NCBI RefSeq assembly: GCF_001316435.1
Contig: NZ_JXLL01000006.1
Coordinates: 42,108-106,107, forward strand
Origin: Caloranaerobacter sp. TR13
GTDB taxonomy: Bacteria > Bacillota > Clostridia > Tissierellales > Thermohalobacteraceae
Reading direction: 5' to 3'
Length of the DNA stretch: 64,000 bases
Shown: piece after piece, positions 53,298-62,949 of the stretch
How the letters are laid out: each line of letters opens with the position of its first letter
Position numbering within the stretch: position 1 is the stretch's first letter
Translations under genes and position numbers: made by a program
The notes under the pieces: model-generated
What the model saw: only the letters and a program-made list of their open reading frames with translations
Databases searched by the model: none
Told to the model about the DNA's origin: nothing

Positions 53298-55094
53298 TTA
53301 CACCCCTGCAATAGGTAAAATAATATCAACTTCCGTACCAACATTATACTTACTTCTTATCTTTATATCTCCATTATGTGCTTCTACTATCTGCTTTGCT
53401 ATTGAAAGCCCTAAGCCTGTACCACCTAAAGCTCTAGATCTTGCTTTGTCTACTCTATAAAATCTTTCAAATATTCTATCTAAATCTTCTTCTGGAATAC
53501 CAATACCATTATCTTTAACAGTAATAATCACATTATCATTTTCTCTTTTTACAACAATACTTATTTCGCCCTTTTCAGGAGTATACTTAATAGCATTACT
53601 AACTATGTTTAGTATTACCTGCAATATACCATCCTTATCAGCAAAAATATCTGTAATATTTTCCTCCATTTGAACATTTATGCTTTGATTTTTCTCCTTT
53701 GCAAATATCTCTGTTCTTTTTAAAGTTTCTTCTATAAGCTCTTTTACAGAAATTTTTGTCATATTCCATTTTGTCTGTTTAAAATCAAGATTCGAAAGTT
53801 GTAATAAATCTCTTACAATTCTAGCCATTCTATCACATTCATTATTTATTACATTTAAAAATTGCATAGAATATTGTGTATTGTCAATTGCACCTTCAAG
53901 GAGAGTTTCTGTATAACTTTTAATAGTTGTTATCGGAGTTTTTAACTCGTGAGATACATTAGCAACAAATTCCTTTCTCATATTCTCTAGTTTTTGTTGT
54001 TCAGTTATATCCTGCAAGACTACTATAAGACCACCGTAGTCACCATTTTCATTTTTAAATGGTGCAAATCTAGCTCTGTAAATTACTGAATTATATTCAA
54101 AAACTTCGCTACCTTCCCATTTATCAATCTTTTGAATATATTCTAACGTCAACTTTTCATTTAATGATCTTACTAAATCATCATATTTCTTTTTGTTTAA
54201 CTCATCATAAGACAGTCCAAATAAATCTAAAACAATCGGATTTGCATGTATGATTTCTCCATCTTTATTCACTGCTATCACACCATCAGCCATATAAGTA
54301 AAGATGGTATCCATTTTACTCTTTTCACTATATACTTCAGATATTGTTGCTTTAAGTTTTTGAGTTAAATAGTTAAACATGCTAGCTAACTGTCCAATTT
54401 CATCATCTGATTTAACATCAACAAACTGGTCAAAATCACCTTTAGCCATTTTTTCAGCTTTTACTGTAACATCATTTATCGGTCCTGTTATACTTTTTGC
54501 AATAAAAAAACCCAGAAAAACTGTAATAAATAAGGCTAATAGTGTTGCCTGGGTCAAAATAATTTTAGATTCATCTATAGTATCATATACATCTTTTAAA
54601 TCTGATATAAGATATATAATTCCCTTAACTTCTCCAATTTTATTAAATACAGGATAAGCTAAATGTTTCTCTTTTACATCTGATCTATCTGAATTGGATA
54701 TGATAGCATCAACTTTTTCTCCATCTAAAGCAGATAGTATCAAAGCTGAATTAAGTAATCTGCACTCAAAAGCTTTTTTACCCTGAAATTTTCTATTGTT
54801 GCTTGCTAATATCTCTGGTATTTGTGAATTACTTAATATATATAAAGTTTCTGTAGTCTTTAAAGGCCATTTTGAAATAGTAGATTGTATACTTTCCTTT
54901 GATCTTTCCCAATTATCTTGTTGTATTGCCGAAGATCTTATTATTTCCTCAATACGATACTCCATATCATCAGAAACCTGATTAAGTTGATGTTTCTCTA
55001 AATTTTCTATAATAAATACTCCTACTATAACCATCGCTATAAATACTAATAGAAAGTAAATAGTTATAAATTTCCATCTGACACTATTGAACAT
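53298..55094 (-). CDS. walK: Sensor histidine kinase WalK
   Basis: A 598-residue membrane kinase: helix 1 (FITIYFLLVFIAMVIVGVF), outer Cache/PAS-like sensor (about 35-175), helix 2 near 180-200, HAMP, cytosolic PAS (about 260-365), HisKA and HATPase domains. The phospho-His is in NVSHELKTPITTIKSYTETL and the N, G1 and G2 boxes are intact (NIVSNAIKY, VKDNGIGIPEED, GGTGLGLSI). WalK senses peptidoglycan state and drives cell-wall hydrolase genes with WalR. It follows walR by 2 bases. Confidence 0.96.
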   Translation of the reverse strand: MFNSVRWKFITIYFLLVFIAMVIVGVFIIENLEKHQLNQVSDDMEYRIEEIIRSSAIQQDNWERSKESIQSTISKWPLKTTETLYILSNSQIPEILASNNRKFQGKKAFECRLLNSALILSALDGEKVDAIISNSDRSDVKEKHLAYPVFNKIGEVKGIIYLISDLKDVYDTIDESKIILTQATLLALFITVFLGFFIAKSITGPINDVTVKAEKMAKGDFDQFVDVKSDDEIGQLASMFNYLTQKLKATISEVYSEKSKMDTIFTYMADGVIAVNKDGEIIHANPIVLDLFGLSYDELNKKKYDDLVRSLNEKLTLEYIQKIDKWEGSEVFEYNSVIYRARFAPFKNENGDYGGLIVVLQDITEQQKLENMRKEFVANVSHELKTPITTIKSYTETLLEGAIDNTQYSMQFLNVINNECDRMARIVRDLLQLSNLDFKQTKWNMTKISVKELIEETLKRTEIFAKEKNQSINVQMEENITDIFADKDGILQVILNIVSNAIKYTPEKGEISIVVKRENDNVIITVKDNGIGIPEEDLDRIFERFYRVDKARSRALGGTGLGLSIAKQIVEAHNGDIKIRSKYNVGTEVDIILPIAGV

Positions 55095-55096
55095 TC

Positions 55097-55786
55097 TTAC
55101 GCCCTCCTAAAGTAATATCCAACACCTCTTTTAGTGAGGACATACCTAGGACTACTAGAATCATCTTCCACTTTTTCTCTTAACCTTCTTACAGTAACGT
55201 CTACTGTTCTTATATCTCCATAATATTCATAGCCCCAAACTTCCTCAAGTAATTGTTCTCTTGAAAAAACTTGCCCAGATTTTGTTGCTAAAAACTTAAG
55301 TAATTCAAATTCTCTTAATGTCAACTCTATAATCTTATTGTTCTTTTTAACTTCATATCTATTTAAATCTATAACTAAATCTTCACAAACTATTATTTCT
55401 CCATTAGAATCCCCATTTGACATATCTACTCTTCTTAAATTAGCTTTAACTCTAGCTATAAGTTCTCTCATACTAAAAGGTTTTGTTATGTAATCATCAG
55501 CTCCAAGTTCTAATCCTAATACCTTGTCCACTTCTTCTTCCTTAGCTGTTAACATTAGTACAGGAGTCTTAAGTTTATGTCTTATTTCTTTAAGTACTTG
55601 GAACCCATCTTTTTTAGGTAACATTACATCCAATAGAATCAAATCTGGTTTTAAGCTAAAAGCTTTAAATACAGCATCTTCACCATCATATGCCAATTCA
55701 ACTTGAAACCCTTCCTTCTCTATGTTAAATTTCAATATTTCAGCAATAGGTTTCTCGTCATCTACAACTAGGATTTTCTTATTCAT
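55097..55786 (-). CDS. walR: Response regulator WalR
   Basis: An OmpR-type regulator (229 residues): receiver domain with acidic pocket DDE, phospho-Asp in LILLDVMLP and Lys in DDYITKPFS; DNA-binding domain ending in DIRTVDVTVRRLREKVE and RGVGYYFR. ATG at 55786 has GAGGTG seven bases before it. It heads the wal operon and is usually essential in Firmicutes. Confidence 0.96.
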   Translation of the reverse strand: MNKKILVVDDEKPIAEILKFNIEKEGFQVELAYDGEDAVFKAFSLKPDLILLDVMLPKKDGFQVLKEIRHKLKTPVLMLTAKEEEVDKVLGLELGADDYITKPFSMRELIARVKANLRRVDMSNGDSNGEIIVCEDLVIDLNRYEVKKNNKIIELTLREFELLKFLATKSGQVFSREQLLEEVWGYEYYGDIRTVDVTVRRLREKVEDDSSSPRYVLTKRGVGYYFRRA

Positions 55787-56068
55787 CAATTATCACCTCA
55801 AATATTATAGTTTGTGAAAAAAAGTCAATTCTCTAGAGTATATGAATTTACACATCATCTTTATTATAATTCTATATTATGATTAATTTATCCTTCAAAT
55901 ATTTTTTCTAATATCTGTATGTTTTGTCAACATAATATGACTTATTTTTGTAAATAGGTCAAAAGACCTGTAGAATTTTGTCTAATTATATAATATAATT
56001 TATATTGAAATATGCAAAATATAAAATATGGTAATATTTTATTCTCCATCCCCCATAATTTTTATATA

Positions 56069-56098
56069 AATGAAGTCAACCAAACGGTTGACTTCATT
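56069..56098 (-). terminator. Terminator of gluzincin gene
   Basis: AATGAAGTCAACC/GGTTGACTTCATT, a 13-bp perfect stem with loop AAAC, next to the stop codon; minus-strand tail is TATATAAAAATT, so termination may be moderate. Confidence 0.75.
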
Positions 56099-56919
56099 TA
56101 TTTTAACTCGTATAAATTAATCTTTAATACTGCTTTAGTTGAACTTTTTAAATTATTACCTTCTCCTAAGGTTATTAAAATGTCTTTTAACTTCTCAAAT
56201 CCCCAAATATCAGAAATCTTTTTTATAACTTCAAAAGATTTTCTATATGCAATATATTGGTCTAACTGATAAAAATTTTTATCTAAACTCTTTATATCTA
56301 CTTTATCTAAATATTGAATATCTTTTCCCCACTCAAAACCCGTTAATTTATATTCTGCATAAAGTGCTATTCCTTCTGTAAGCCACATTGGGTAATTTCC
56401 ATGAGTAATCTTATCAACTATAAGATGAGTAAATTCATGAACAATAGGACCATCTTTTTCATAAACCATATTGAAGTTTTCAGTATCTTTTATCCATAGT
56501 TTAGGAGATAATATGTTAATCATTCCACCATAATAAACACCAACTGGATATGTTTGTTTATTTAAACGTGTATTTTTCAATAGTTCATTTCCATCATCGT
56601 ATATTATAATAATGTTCTTTTCTTTATTATAATAATCAAACATCTTACAAACAACATTATAATATTTTTCTGCTATTTCTCCTGTTAGATATGCAACTTC
56701 CTTATCTTCTTTATCAAATCTTATAATAAAATGTTTAGTTTCTAATATATCGTAATCTTTTATATTTGCTAATATCCTCTTTTTTTCTATATTATTATAC
56801 AAAGTATTGATAGAACCCTTTAAATATCCAACAACCCTTACATTAGTAATGAAAATAAATATAAGAACAAGTATTACAACAATCAACAATCTTAAAATAT
56901 CTTTTATATGTTTTTTCAT
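56098..56919 (-). CDS. Membrane-anchored gluzincin (MA-like) peptidase
   Basis: A 273-residue protein with one N-terminal helix (LRLLIVVILVLIFIFITNV) and a metallopeptidase domain outside. The zinc motif is IVHEFTHLIVDK with the third ligand in MWLTEGIALYAEY 20-odd residues later, a gluzincin pattern (peptidase MA-like). Such proteins are thought to degrade peptides or wall-associated proteins; the substrate is not known. It is divergent from the subtilase gene. Confidence 0.85.
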   Translation of the reverse strand: MKKHIKDILRLLIVVILVLIFIFITNVRVVGYLKGSINTLYNNIEKKRILANIKDYDILETKHFIIRFDKEDKEVAYLTGEIAEKYYNVVCKMFDYYNKEKNIIIIYDDGNELLKNTRLNKQTYPVGVYYGGMINILSPKLWIKDTENFNMVYEKDGPIVHEFTHLIVDKITHGNYPMWLTEGIALYAEYKLTGFEWGKDIQYLDKVDIKSLDKNFYQLDQYIAYRKSFEVIKKISDIWGFEKLKDILITLGEGNNLKSSTKAVLKINLYELK

Positions 56920-57010
56920 TCTATTGTTCCCCCTTTCTTTTAAATATGTATATGGGGAACGTACATATTATATCATGTTATTATGTAAACTTCATTGGTA
57001 ATTTTTGTTT

Positions 57011-57040
57011 TTGTATATATGTAAATCCTAAAAGTATAAC
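57011..57040 (+). promoter_or_regulatory. Candidate promoter of subtilase gene
   Basis: TTGTAT (57011-57016), 18 bases, TATAAC (57035-57040). Moderate fit to sigma-A. Confidence 0.5.
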
Positions 57041-57087
57041 CTTTTAGCCTCCTCGTGCATAAATTAAATCATAGGAAGGTGAGATAT

Positions 57088-58365
57088 ATGAGGAGGCAAA
57101 GAAAGTATAAAATTGATCCGATAGTAAGTGCTAAGCTTAATTCGAAATCTAAAGAAGAAATTCCTGTTATTATCAGAGCTAAAAACGGTAATTTCAATAT
57201 GCTTAGCAATATCGTATTAGGTATGTCAAGTAAAGTTAAACGTACTCTTCCTCTAGTAGGCGGAATAGCTTGTAATTTAAATATTGAAGCTATAAGTAAA
57301 TTAGCAAAAGATCCAAATATCGAATATATAAGTTTTGATTCTAAAGTTTTTGCCCTATTAGATATCGCAACTTCTTCTATAAAAAGTAATTTCGCTCATG
57401 AATTAGGATATACAGGCAAAGGAGTAACAGTTGCTGTAATTGATACAGGTGTAGCACCACATAATGACCTTACCAAACCTAGAAACAGAATTATAGGTTT
57501 TAAAGATTTCATAAACGATAAAACTTCACCATATGATGACAATGGTCATGGCACACATGTTTCAGGTATAATAGCTTCAAATGGATATTCATCAAAAGGT
57601 AAATATGCAGGTGTAGCACCAGAATGTAATATTTTAGGAGTAAAAGCATTAGACAGCTCAGGAAGCGGTAGTACATCAGATATAGTTGCAGCAATAGAAT
57701 GGGTAATAAAGACTAAAAACGTATACAATACTAAAATAATAAATCTATCATTAGGTAGCCCACCTACAAATCCATACAATGAAGATCCTCTTGTAAAAGC
57801 AGTAGAAGAAGCTGTTAAATCTGGTTTAACTGTTGTTGTTGCTGCCGGCAATAGTGGACCAGCTAAAGAAACAATATTGTCTCCAGGTAATTCTAAAAAA
57901 GTAATTACAGTTGGAGCAGTAGACGATAATAAGACTCCTGAATTAAGTGATGACTTCATTGCACCTTTTTCAAGTAGAGGACCTACAAAAGAAGGATTCA
58001 AAAAACCAGACGTTGTAGCTCCAGGTGTGGATATCATGTCGCTATCAAGTAGCAATCTTAGTAGCTATACTTCATTAAGTGGTACCTCTATGGCTACCCC
58101 TATGGTATCAGGAGCCTGCGCCCTATTATACAACAAACATGGCAACCTTAGTCCAAGTCAAGTTAAAGCAATGATTATGAAATCCTGTGTAGATTTAAAA
58201 GATACCTATAATAATCAAGGCAGTGGGGTAATTAATCTAGAAAGACTATTTAAAGAAAAACCTATTGAAGATGTCCCTGAAGAAAAACCATATACAGAAA
58301 ACTTATTTGGAGACAATTTCATTGCTATTGTATTGCTGTTCTTGCTTTTAAGTAAAAGAATTTAA
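57088..58365 (+). CDS. AprX-like subtilisin family peptidase
   Basis: A 425-residue S8 protease. An N-terminal I9-like prodomain (about 1-90) precedes the catalytic domain with Asp in AVIDTGVAPHND, His in DDNGHGTHVSGI, Asn in VVAAGNSGPA and Ser in LSGTSMATPMVSG. There is no signal peptide, as in the intracellular AprX of B. subtilis, yet the C-terminus ends in a hydrophobic segment (FIAIVLLFLLLSKRI) that could insert in the membrane. ATG at 57088 follows GGAAGGTGAG; an upstream in-frame ATG has no site. Confidence 0.92.
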   Translation: MRRQRKYKIDPIVSAKLNSKSKEEIPVIIRAKNGNFNMLSNIVLGMSSKVKRTLPLVGGIACNLNIEAISKLAKDPNIEYISFDSKVFALLDIATSSIKSNFAHELGYTGKGVTVAVIDTGVAPHNDLTKPRNRIIGFKDFINDKTSPYDDNGHGTHVSGIIASNGYSSKGKYAGVAPECNILGVKALDSSGSGSTSDIVAAIEWVIKTKNVYNTKIINLSLGSPPTNPYNEDPLVKAVEEAVKSGLTVVVAAGNSGPAKETILSPGNSKKVITVGAVDDNKTPELSDDFIAPFSSRGPTKEGFKKPDVVAPGVDIMSLSSSNLSSYTSLSGTSMATPMVSGACALLYNKHGNLSPSQVKAMIMKSCVDLKDTYNNQGSGVINLERLFKEKPIEDVPEEKPYTENLFGDNFIAIVLLFLLLSKRI

Positions 58366-58371
58366 AAAAAT

Positions 58372-58395
58372 TAGCTCAGTCAAAAGACTGAGCTA
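58372..58395. terminator. Bidirectional terminator
   Basis: TAGCTCAGTC/GACTGAGCTA with loop AAAA, between the convergent subtilase and M23 genes; A- and T-runs flank it. Confidence 0.85.
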
Positions 58396-59829
58396 TCTAT
58401 ATTTTTTGCCTAAATATTTATATGGATTTACTGGTTTACCGTATTTGCGAACTTCAAAATGCACATGAGGTCCTGTACTTCTTCCTGTATTACCAACAGC
58501 AGCTATTACTTTTCCTTTATAGACTTTCTCACCTTTTTTTACATAGATTTTGCTGCAGTGAGCATATCTAGTTGTAAATCCGCCTCCATGATCTATTTCA
58601 ACCATGTAGCCATATGAACCTCTCCATCCGGCAAAAGTTACCACTCCACCATCTGCTGCTTTAATAGGTGTTCCAGTCCTTGCTGCTAAATCTATACCCT
58701 CATGCATTCTGCCCCATCTCTTGCCGAAGCCTGAAGTCAAAGTACCTCTCGTAGGTGTTATAAAAACACCTGTTGCTTTAAGTGGTGGTATTTCCTTAGT
58801 TCCTTTAATAATAATCTGAGATATTGGATTAGAAATAATAGTTTCCTTTAAAATCTGCTTTGCAACTTCAATTCCATTATGTTTTTCTATTTTAGCTATA
58901 ACCTCTTTTTTACCGTATACTCCTCTTCTTTTTATTACGGCTTGATCCTTATACATTTTAGAACTATATTCATATTTTATATCAAAATCAATATTTTCAG
59001 TATATTTTTTCTCTTCATAAGTAACTACTGTTAAATATGGCTTAGGCACTATTAGACTCAATTCATCTCCTGGATGAATAAGTTTAGGATTTACATCTGG
59101 ATTAGCTTTAATCAAATCGTTTACAGTCAAATTATACTTATGTGCTATAGTCCAGAAATTCTCACCCTTTTTTACTACATGAGTTTTAACTTCATCTGTT
59201 CCTTTTTGAATATAATTTAACACCTTATCAAAATCTTGTACTGCAGATATAGGTACTTCTTTTTTTACTACTTTAACGTTTTCAACAAACTTTATATCTT
59301 CTATTGAAGAATTTTCTTGCTCTGCTGAGTTTATATAAGGTTCTTTAATCTTATCTAATATTTCTTTAGCTAAATCTTCTGTCTTAAGAACTCCTAATAC
59401 CTTTCCATCTGCTTCAATAGCATATGCAAATACATTGAATTCAATATTATCTTTCAAATTATTCTTAATATCTTCTTTTTTTGTTAACTCGTTGTCTTCA
59501 GCATGAGTATCTTGATACTCAAACTCATCTTCAATAGTAACTTCAATACCATAATTAGTAGTTAGTTCTTTTTTTAGCGTAGTTACAACATCATTAACAA
59601 TTTGTTTATTCCTAACCGTACCTATGTAATTACCATTATAATTAACCCTAAAAGCCCTTGTATATATCTCATGTTTTACACTCTTTCTATATTCAGCAAA
59701 TGCAAAACCACCTGCTAAAATTCCTATTATAACAGCAAACGTGATTATTTTATTGAATTTTTTCCCTTTATTCTTTATATTTAATTTTTTGATAAGTTCA
59801 CTAATTCTTTTTAAACGCGAGCTATTCAT
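58393..59829 (-). CDS. LysM-G5-M23 cell-wall endopeptidase
   Basis: A 478-residue envelope protein: one N-terminal helix (IITFAVIIGILAGGFAFA), a region with SPOR/YcdB-like repeats, a LysM (VVKKGENFWTIAHKYNLTVN, about 220-265), a G5 domain (about 265-345) and a C-terminal LytM/M23 zinc peptidase. Zn ligands are His/Asp in MHEGIDLAA and HxH in GPHVHFEV, so it should be active. It cleaves peptide cross-links in peptidoglycan, a class of gene often controlled by WalRK. ATG at 59829 follows GGAGC; an extended frame upstream is not supported. Confidence 0.93.
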   Translation of the reverse strand: MNSSRLKRISELIKKLNIKNKGKKFNKIITFAVIIGILAGGFAFAEYRKSVKHEIYTRAFRVNYNGNYIGTVRNKQIVNDVVTTLKKELTTNYGIEVTIEDEFEYQDTHAEDNELTKKEDIKNNLKDNIEFNVFAYAIEADGKVLGVLKTEDLAKEILDKIKEPYINSAEQENSSIEDIKFVENVKVVKKEVPISAVQDFDKVLNYIQKGTDEVKTHVVKKGENFWTIAHKYNLTVNDLIKANPDVNPKLIHPGDELSLIVPKPYLTVVTYEEKKYTENIDFDIKYEYSSKMYKDQAVIKRRGVYGKKEVIAKIEKHNGIEVAKQILKETIISNPISQIIIKGTKEIPPLKATGVFITPTRGTLTSGFGKRWGRMHEGIDLAARTGTPIKAADGGVVTFAGWRGSYGYMVEIDHGGGFTTRYAHCSKIYVKKGEKVYKGKVIAAVGNTGRSTGPHVHFEVRKYGKPVNPYKYLGKKYR

Positions 59830-59971
59830 TCTAAAGCTCCTTCCTAAAAAGTTTTCTGTAACACAATTGTAATATAAACTCAAAATAGATTATATCATAT
59901 ATCGCAAAATTTACAAAGAATAATCTAATGCATGTCTATAATTAGTTTATTATTTTAATTTAAAATATATT

Positions 59972-61462
59972 CTATCTAAGCGATAGCTCTCTAATAATAG
60001 CATCATTCCTTTTTAAGTCTAGAACCTCTCTACATATTTCAATAAAATCTTCTGTTTTTGCATTTCTAAACTTATTCCTTTCAAAATAAAGCTTTAAAAT
60101 ATTAAAGAACTTCTCATCTCCAATTTTTCTCCTAAATTCATTTAAACTAATTGCTCCTTTTTGATATACCAACCCTAAATACTCTTGCCATGAATTAAAA
60201 TTACTCAGGCTCTTATTTATAGACTGATTTATAAAATCAGAATCTTTATACTTGCTAAAACGGGCAATAACCATTTTATTAAATACTCTATCCTTAACTT
60301 CGGTACCATACTTTTTCTCAAAATATAAAATGGTTGAATATTCAGTTAAACTCTCATCTAACCACGGTTCATCAACTTGATCATTTCCAACAATACCATA
60401 CCACCACTGATGAGCAGTTTCATGTGCAATAATATATTCTAATATATCTGGTTGTCTATATGAATATATATCATTATCTATCATAACCACATTCGGATAT
60501 TCCATACCTCCAACATAAAAGTCACTCGCTACAACTTCAAATTCTTTATAAGGATATTTACCAAATAAGTCATTAAATATTTTTATTGAATCTACCGCAT
60601 ATTGCAAAGCCTCTTTTTTATACGTATCATTAAAACAATAAGAAACTACTTTGATATTATCAACCCAAGCCTCTTCTTTCTTAAATTTATCACTTAAAAT
60701 AATAGCAAAATCTCTAACATTATCAGCTTCAATATAATATTTCACCTTATCATCCAATTCTTCTTTATCAACAATCACACCAGTACTAACTGGAAAATAA
60801 TTTGATGGTATAACAAGCTCTACTCTATAATTACTAACATCACTATAAAATGGATCGCCTAATTTATAATAAGGGTCTAAATTCCATCCTGTTTCATCAT
60901 AGACAGCTAAAATAGGATACCAATTCGTTATATTAAAAGTATATTTGTCATATCCAAATCTTCCTCTAGAATTTGGTATTTTTATTTTCCCTTGTATTTC
61001 TACAGTCATTTCTGCACCGTCTCTAATCCATCTTTCAAGCTCAATCATAAGTATTGTATGATCTCGTCCTATAATCTTATATTTTTGCTCTTTATCATCT
61101 ACCATTACTTTCTTTATATCAATGTATCCTGAATCAAATCCATTTGGATAAGCTTCATTAATTTCTTCTTTAAAATATGGTACTGTTTTTGCCTTTCTAA
61201 AAGCATTTGGATATATGTGAAAGTATATTTTTTTTAATTTCTTTCCTGTATTATTTATATAGCTTACTTTTTCATCAATATAAATTATCTTATTTACGGG
61301 ATCAAACTCTGCTTTAATAAAATATCTATTTAACATATTTTGGTTTATATTAAATGTAAATTGGACATCATCTCTAATAAATGTATATGTTATAATTGGT
61401 GTTATTGTTATTATGAAAAGCAGTAAAACTTTAAACATTATTTTTGATAATAATTTATGCAT
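59972..61462 (-). CDS. M1 family membrane metallopeptidase
   Basis: A 496-residue protein with one N-terminal helix (FKVLLLFIITITPIITYTFI) and an M1 aminopeptidase-like outer domain. The zinc site is HETAHQWWYG with the Glu ligand in WLDESLTEYS; the exopeptidase GxMEN motif appears as GGMEYPN, so the N-terminal-binding Glu is kept. ATG at 61462 follows GTGGGGGG; an ATG 24 bases upstream overlaps that site. Function is surface peptide degradation, inferred. Confidence 0.88.
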   Translation of the reverse strand: MHKLLSKIMFKVLLLFIITITPIITYTFIRDDVQFTFNINQNMLNRYFIKAEFDPVNKIIYIDEKVSYINNTGKKLKKIYFHIYPNAFRKAKTVPYFKEEINEAYPNGFDSGYIDIKKVMVDDKEQKYKIIGRDHTILMIELERWIRDGAEMTVEIQGKIKIPNSRGRFGYDKYTFNITNWYPILAVYDETGWNLDPYYKLGDPFYSDVSNYRVELVIPSNYFPVSTGVIVDKEELDDKVKYYIEADNVRDFAIILSDKFKKEEAWVDNIKVVSYCFNDTYKKEALQYAVDSIKIFNDLFGKYPYKEFEVVASDFYVGGMEYPNVVMIDNDIYSYRQPDILEYIIAHETAHQWWYGIVGNDQVDEPWLDESLTEYSTILYFEKKYGTEVKDRVFNKMVIARFSKYKDSDFINQSINKSLSNFNSWQEYLGLVYQKGAISLNEFRRKIGDEKFFNILKLYFERNKFRNAKTEDFIEICREVLDLKRNDAIIRELSLR

Positions 61463-61486
61463 CTCATCCCCCCACTCACCTTTCAT

Positions 61487-61854
61487 TTTTGAACTTATTA
61501 CTAAAATATATTAATTGATAATTGGAAAATATAACTTAATATAATTTAGATAAACATTATGTTATAATAGTATAAAAATACGACTTTGTGTCTTTTAGTC
61601 GACATGGGACATAAATTCAATGGGCATTTGGTACTAGTCACTAAATACTCGATGTTTATTTTCGGATGATTGATAGTCAATAGCCAATAGTTAAAAATAA
61701 TAGACTAACGACTAATGACTATTGATTAAAACTGTCTGTGCCCTGTTATCTGTCAACTGGTAACTTAATTTGACAAATATCAAATAGTAAATAACTAATA
61801 GCTTTAAACTCTTTCCTATTGATTATAAAACTAATTTTTTGGTAGGTGAGTATA
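61487..61854. other. Intergenic region with repeats before dnaD-like gene
   Basis: No gene seen in these 368 bases. It contains the degenerate ATAGTCAATAG/CTATTGACTAT repeats and CTGTGCCCTGTTATCTGTCAACTGGTAA-type sequence (cited in part: CTGTTATCTGTCAACTGG), related to 18538-18587 and 29591-29782. TTGACA at 61774 could be a -35 box for dnaD. Confidence 0.5.
61671..61770. repeat. Intergenic repeat copy (AGTCAATAG and CTGTTAACTG families)
   Basis: The first half is an imperfect inverted repeat of ATAGTCAATAG with GACTATTGAT; the second half resembles the CTGTTAACTG/CCTGTTCTCTG arrays in the asnS leader. Copies in at least three places show an interspersed family. Confidence 0.6.
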
Positions 61855-62925
61855 TTGTCTTTCTATAAAGAAATTACTGATATAGACTTAGGGGATACCC
61901 CAATTGAAAATATTTTTATCAACGACTTTATGCCAATGGCTAATGGAACCTATGTCAAAGTGTATTTATTAGGATATAAATATGCTAATGATAAAGACAC
62001 TAATATTGAAGTTACTAATGAAACTATCGCAAAACATCTGAATATTCCTTTATCAGATGTGCTAAAAGCTTGGGACTTTTGGGAAGAAAAAGGTATAATT
62101 AAAAAACATCCTAAAGAAGATGATCAATATAACTATATTGTTGAGTTTTTAAACTTAAAACAGCTATATATTAATAACAACTACAAACCAATAACATCTA
62201 AAACTATTAAGCATACTGAAAACACATACTATTCTTGTTCCGTAGACGATTTAATTGAAGCAAATAAAAACACTACAATTCAAGATATGTTCTATTCAAT
62301 AAATCAAATAATCAGACGCCCTCTGGTACCTAATGAAAAGAAAAAAATCCTTGAATGGATATATAACTATAATATGGATCCTCAAATAGTTGTTAAAGCC
62401 TTCTTTTATTCCGTAGAAAGAAGAAACAAAAAAAATGTTAATTACGTAGAAGGAATAATAAGAAACTGGTATGATATGAATATTACTAATTTAAAAGCAT
62501 TAGAACAGTATTTAGAAACTAAAGATAAAAGATTCAAAATCTACGAAAGAGTCATGAAAGCTTTAGGCTTTAATTTTAGACCACCTAGCGAAGCAGAAAG
62601 AAAAGTAATAGACAAATGGTTTGATGAATGGAAATTCGATTTAGATATTGTATTAAAAGCATGTGAAAATACTAAAAAAACATCAAATCCAAGTATAAAT
62701 TATATAGATGGCATACTTTCATCTTGGTACAGTAAAGGAATTAAAAATGTTAATGAAATTGAAGAAAAGGACAAGCCAAAAACTAATCAAAAATCTGCAA
62801 ATCAAAATAAAGTTAAAACTAAATTCCATAATTTTGAACAGAGAACTTCTAAATATACTTCAGATGAACTAGACAAGATCGTAAGAAAAATTTTCGAAGA
62901 AAAAACTCATAAGAAAAATACTTAA
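61855..62925 (+). CDS. dnaD: DnaD-domain replication initiation protein
   Basis: A 356-residue protein with an N-terminal winged helix (NETIAKHLNIPLSDVLKAWD) and two tandem DnaD/DnaB C-terminal domains, each ending in a YxxxIxxxW motif (NYVEGIIRNWY and NYIDGILSSWY). It would help load the replicative helicase, working with the DnaI-like ATPase next to it. Translation starts at TTG five bases after AGGTGAG. Two DnaD-like domains rather than one is the usual clostridial form. Confidence 0.9.
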   Translation: MSFYKEITDIDLGDTPIENIFINDFMPMANGTYVKVYLLGYKYANDKDTNIEVTNETIAKHLNIPLSDVLKAWDFWEEKGIIKKHPKEDDQYNYIVEFLNLKQLYINNNYKPITSKTIKHTENTYYSCSVDDLIEANKNTTIQDMFYSINQIIRRPLVPNEKKKILEWIYNYNMDPQIVVKAFFYSVERRNKKNVNYVEGIIRNWYDMNITNLKALEQYLETKDKRFKIYERVMKALGFNFRPPSEAERKVIDKWFDEWKFDLDIVLKACENTKKTSNPSINYIDGILSSWYSKGIKNVNEIEEKDKPKTNQKSANQNKVKTKFHNFEQRTSKYTSDELDKIVRKIFEEKTHKKNT

Positions 62926-62949
62926 TTTCCCTATTTGAGGAGGGTATTC

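Noticed and set aside
55850..55880. WalR-binding site before walR
   Set aside because: One TGTAAA half-site is present but the second at 5-base spacing is missing.
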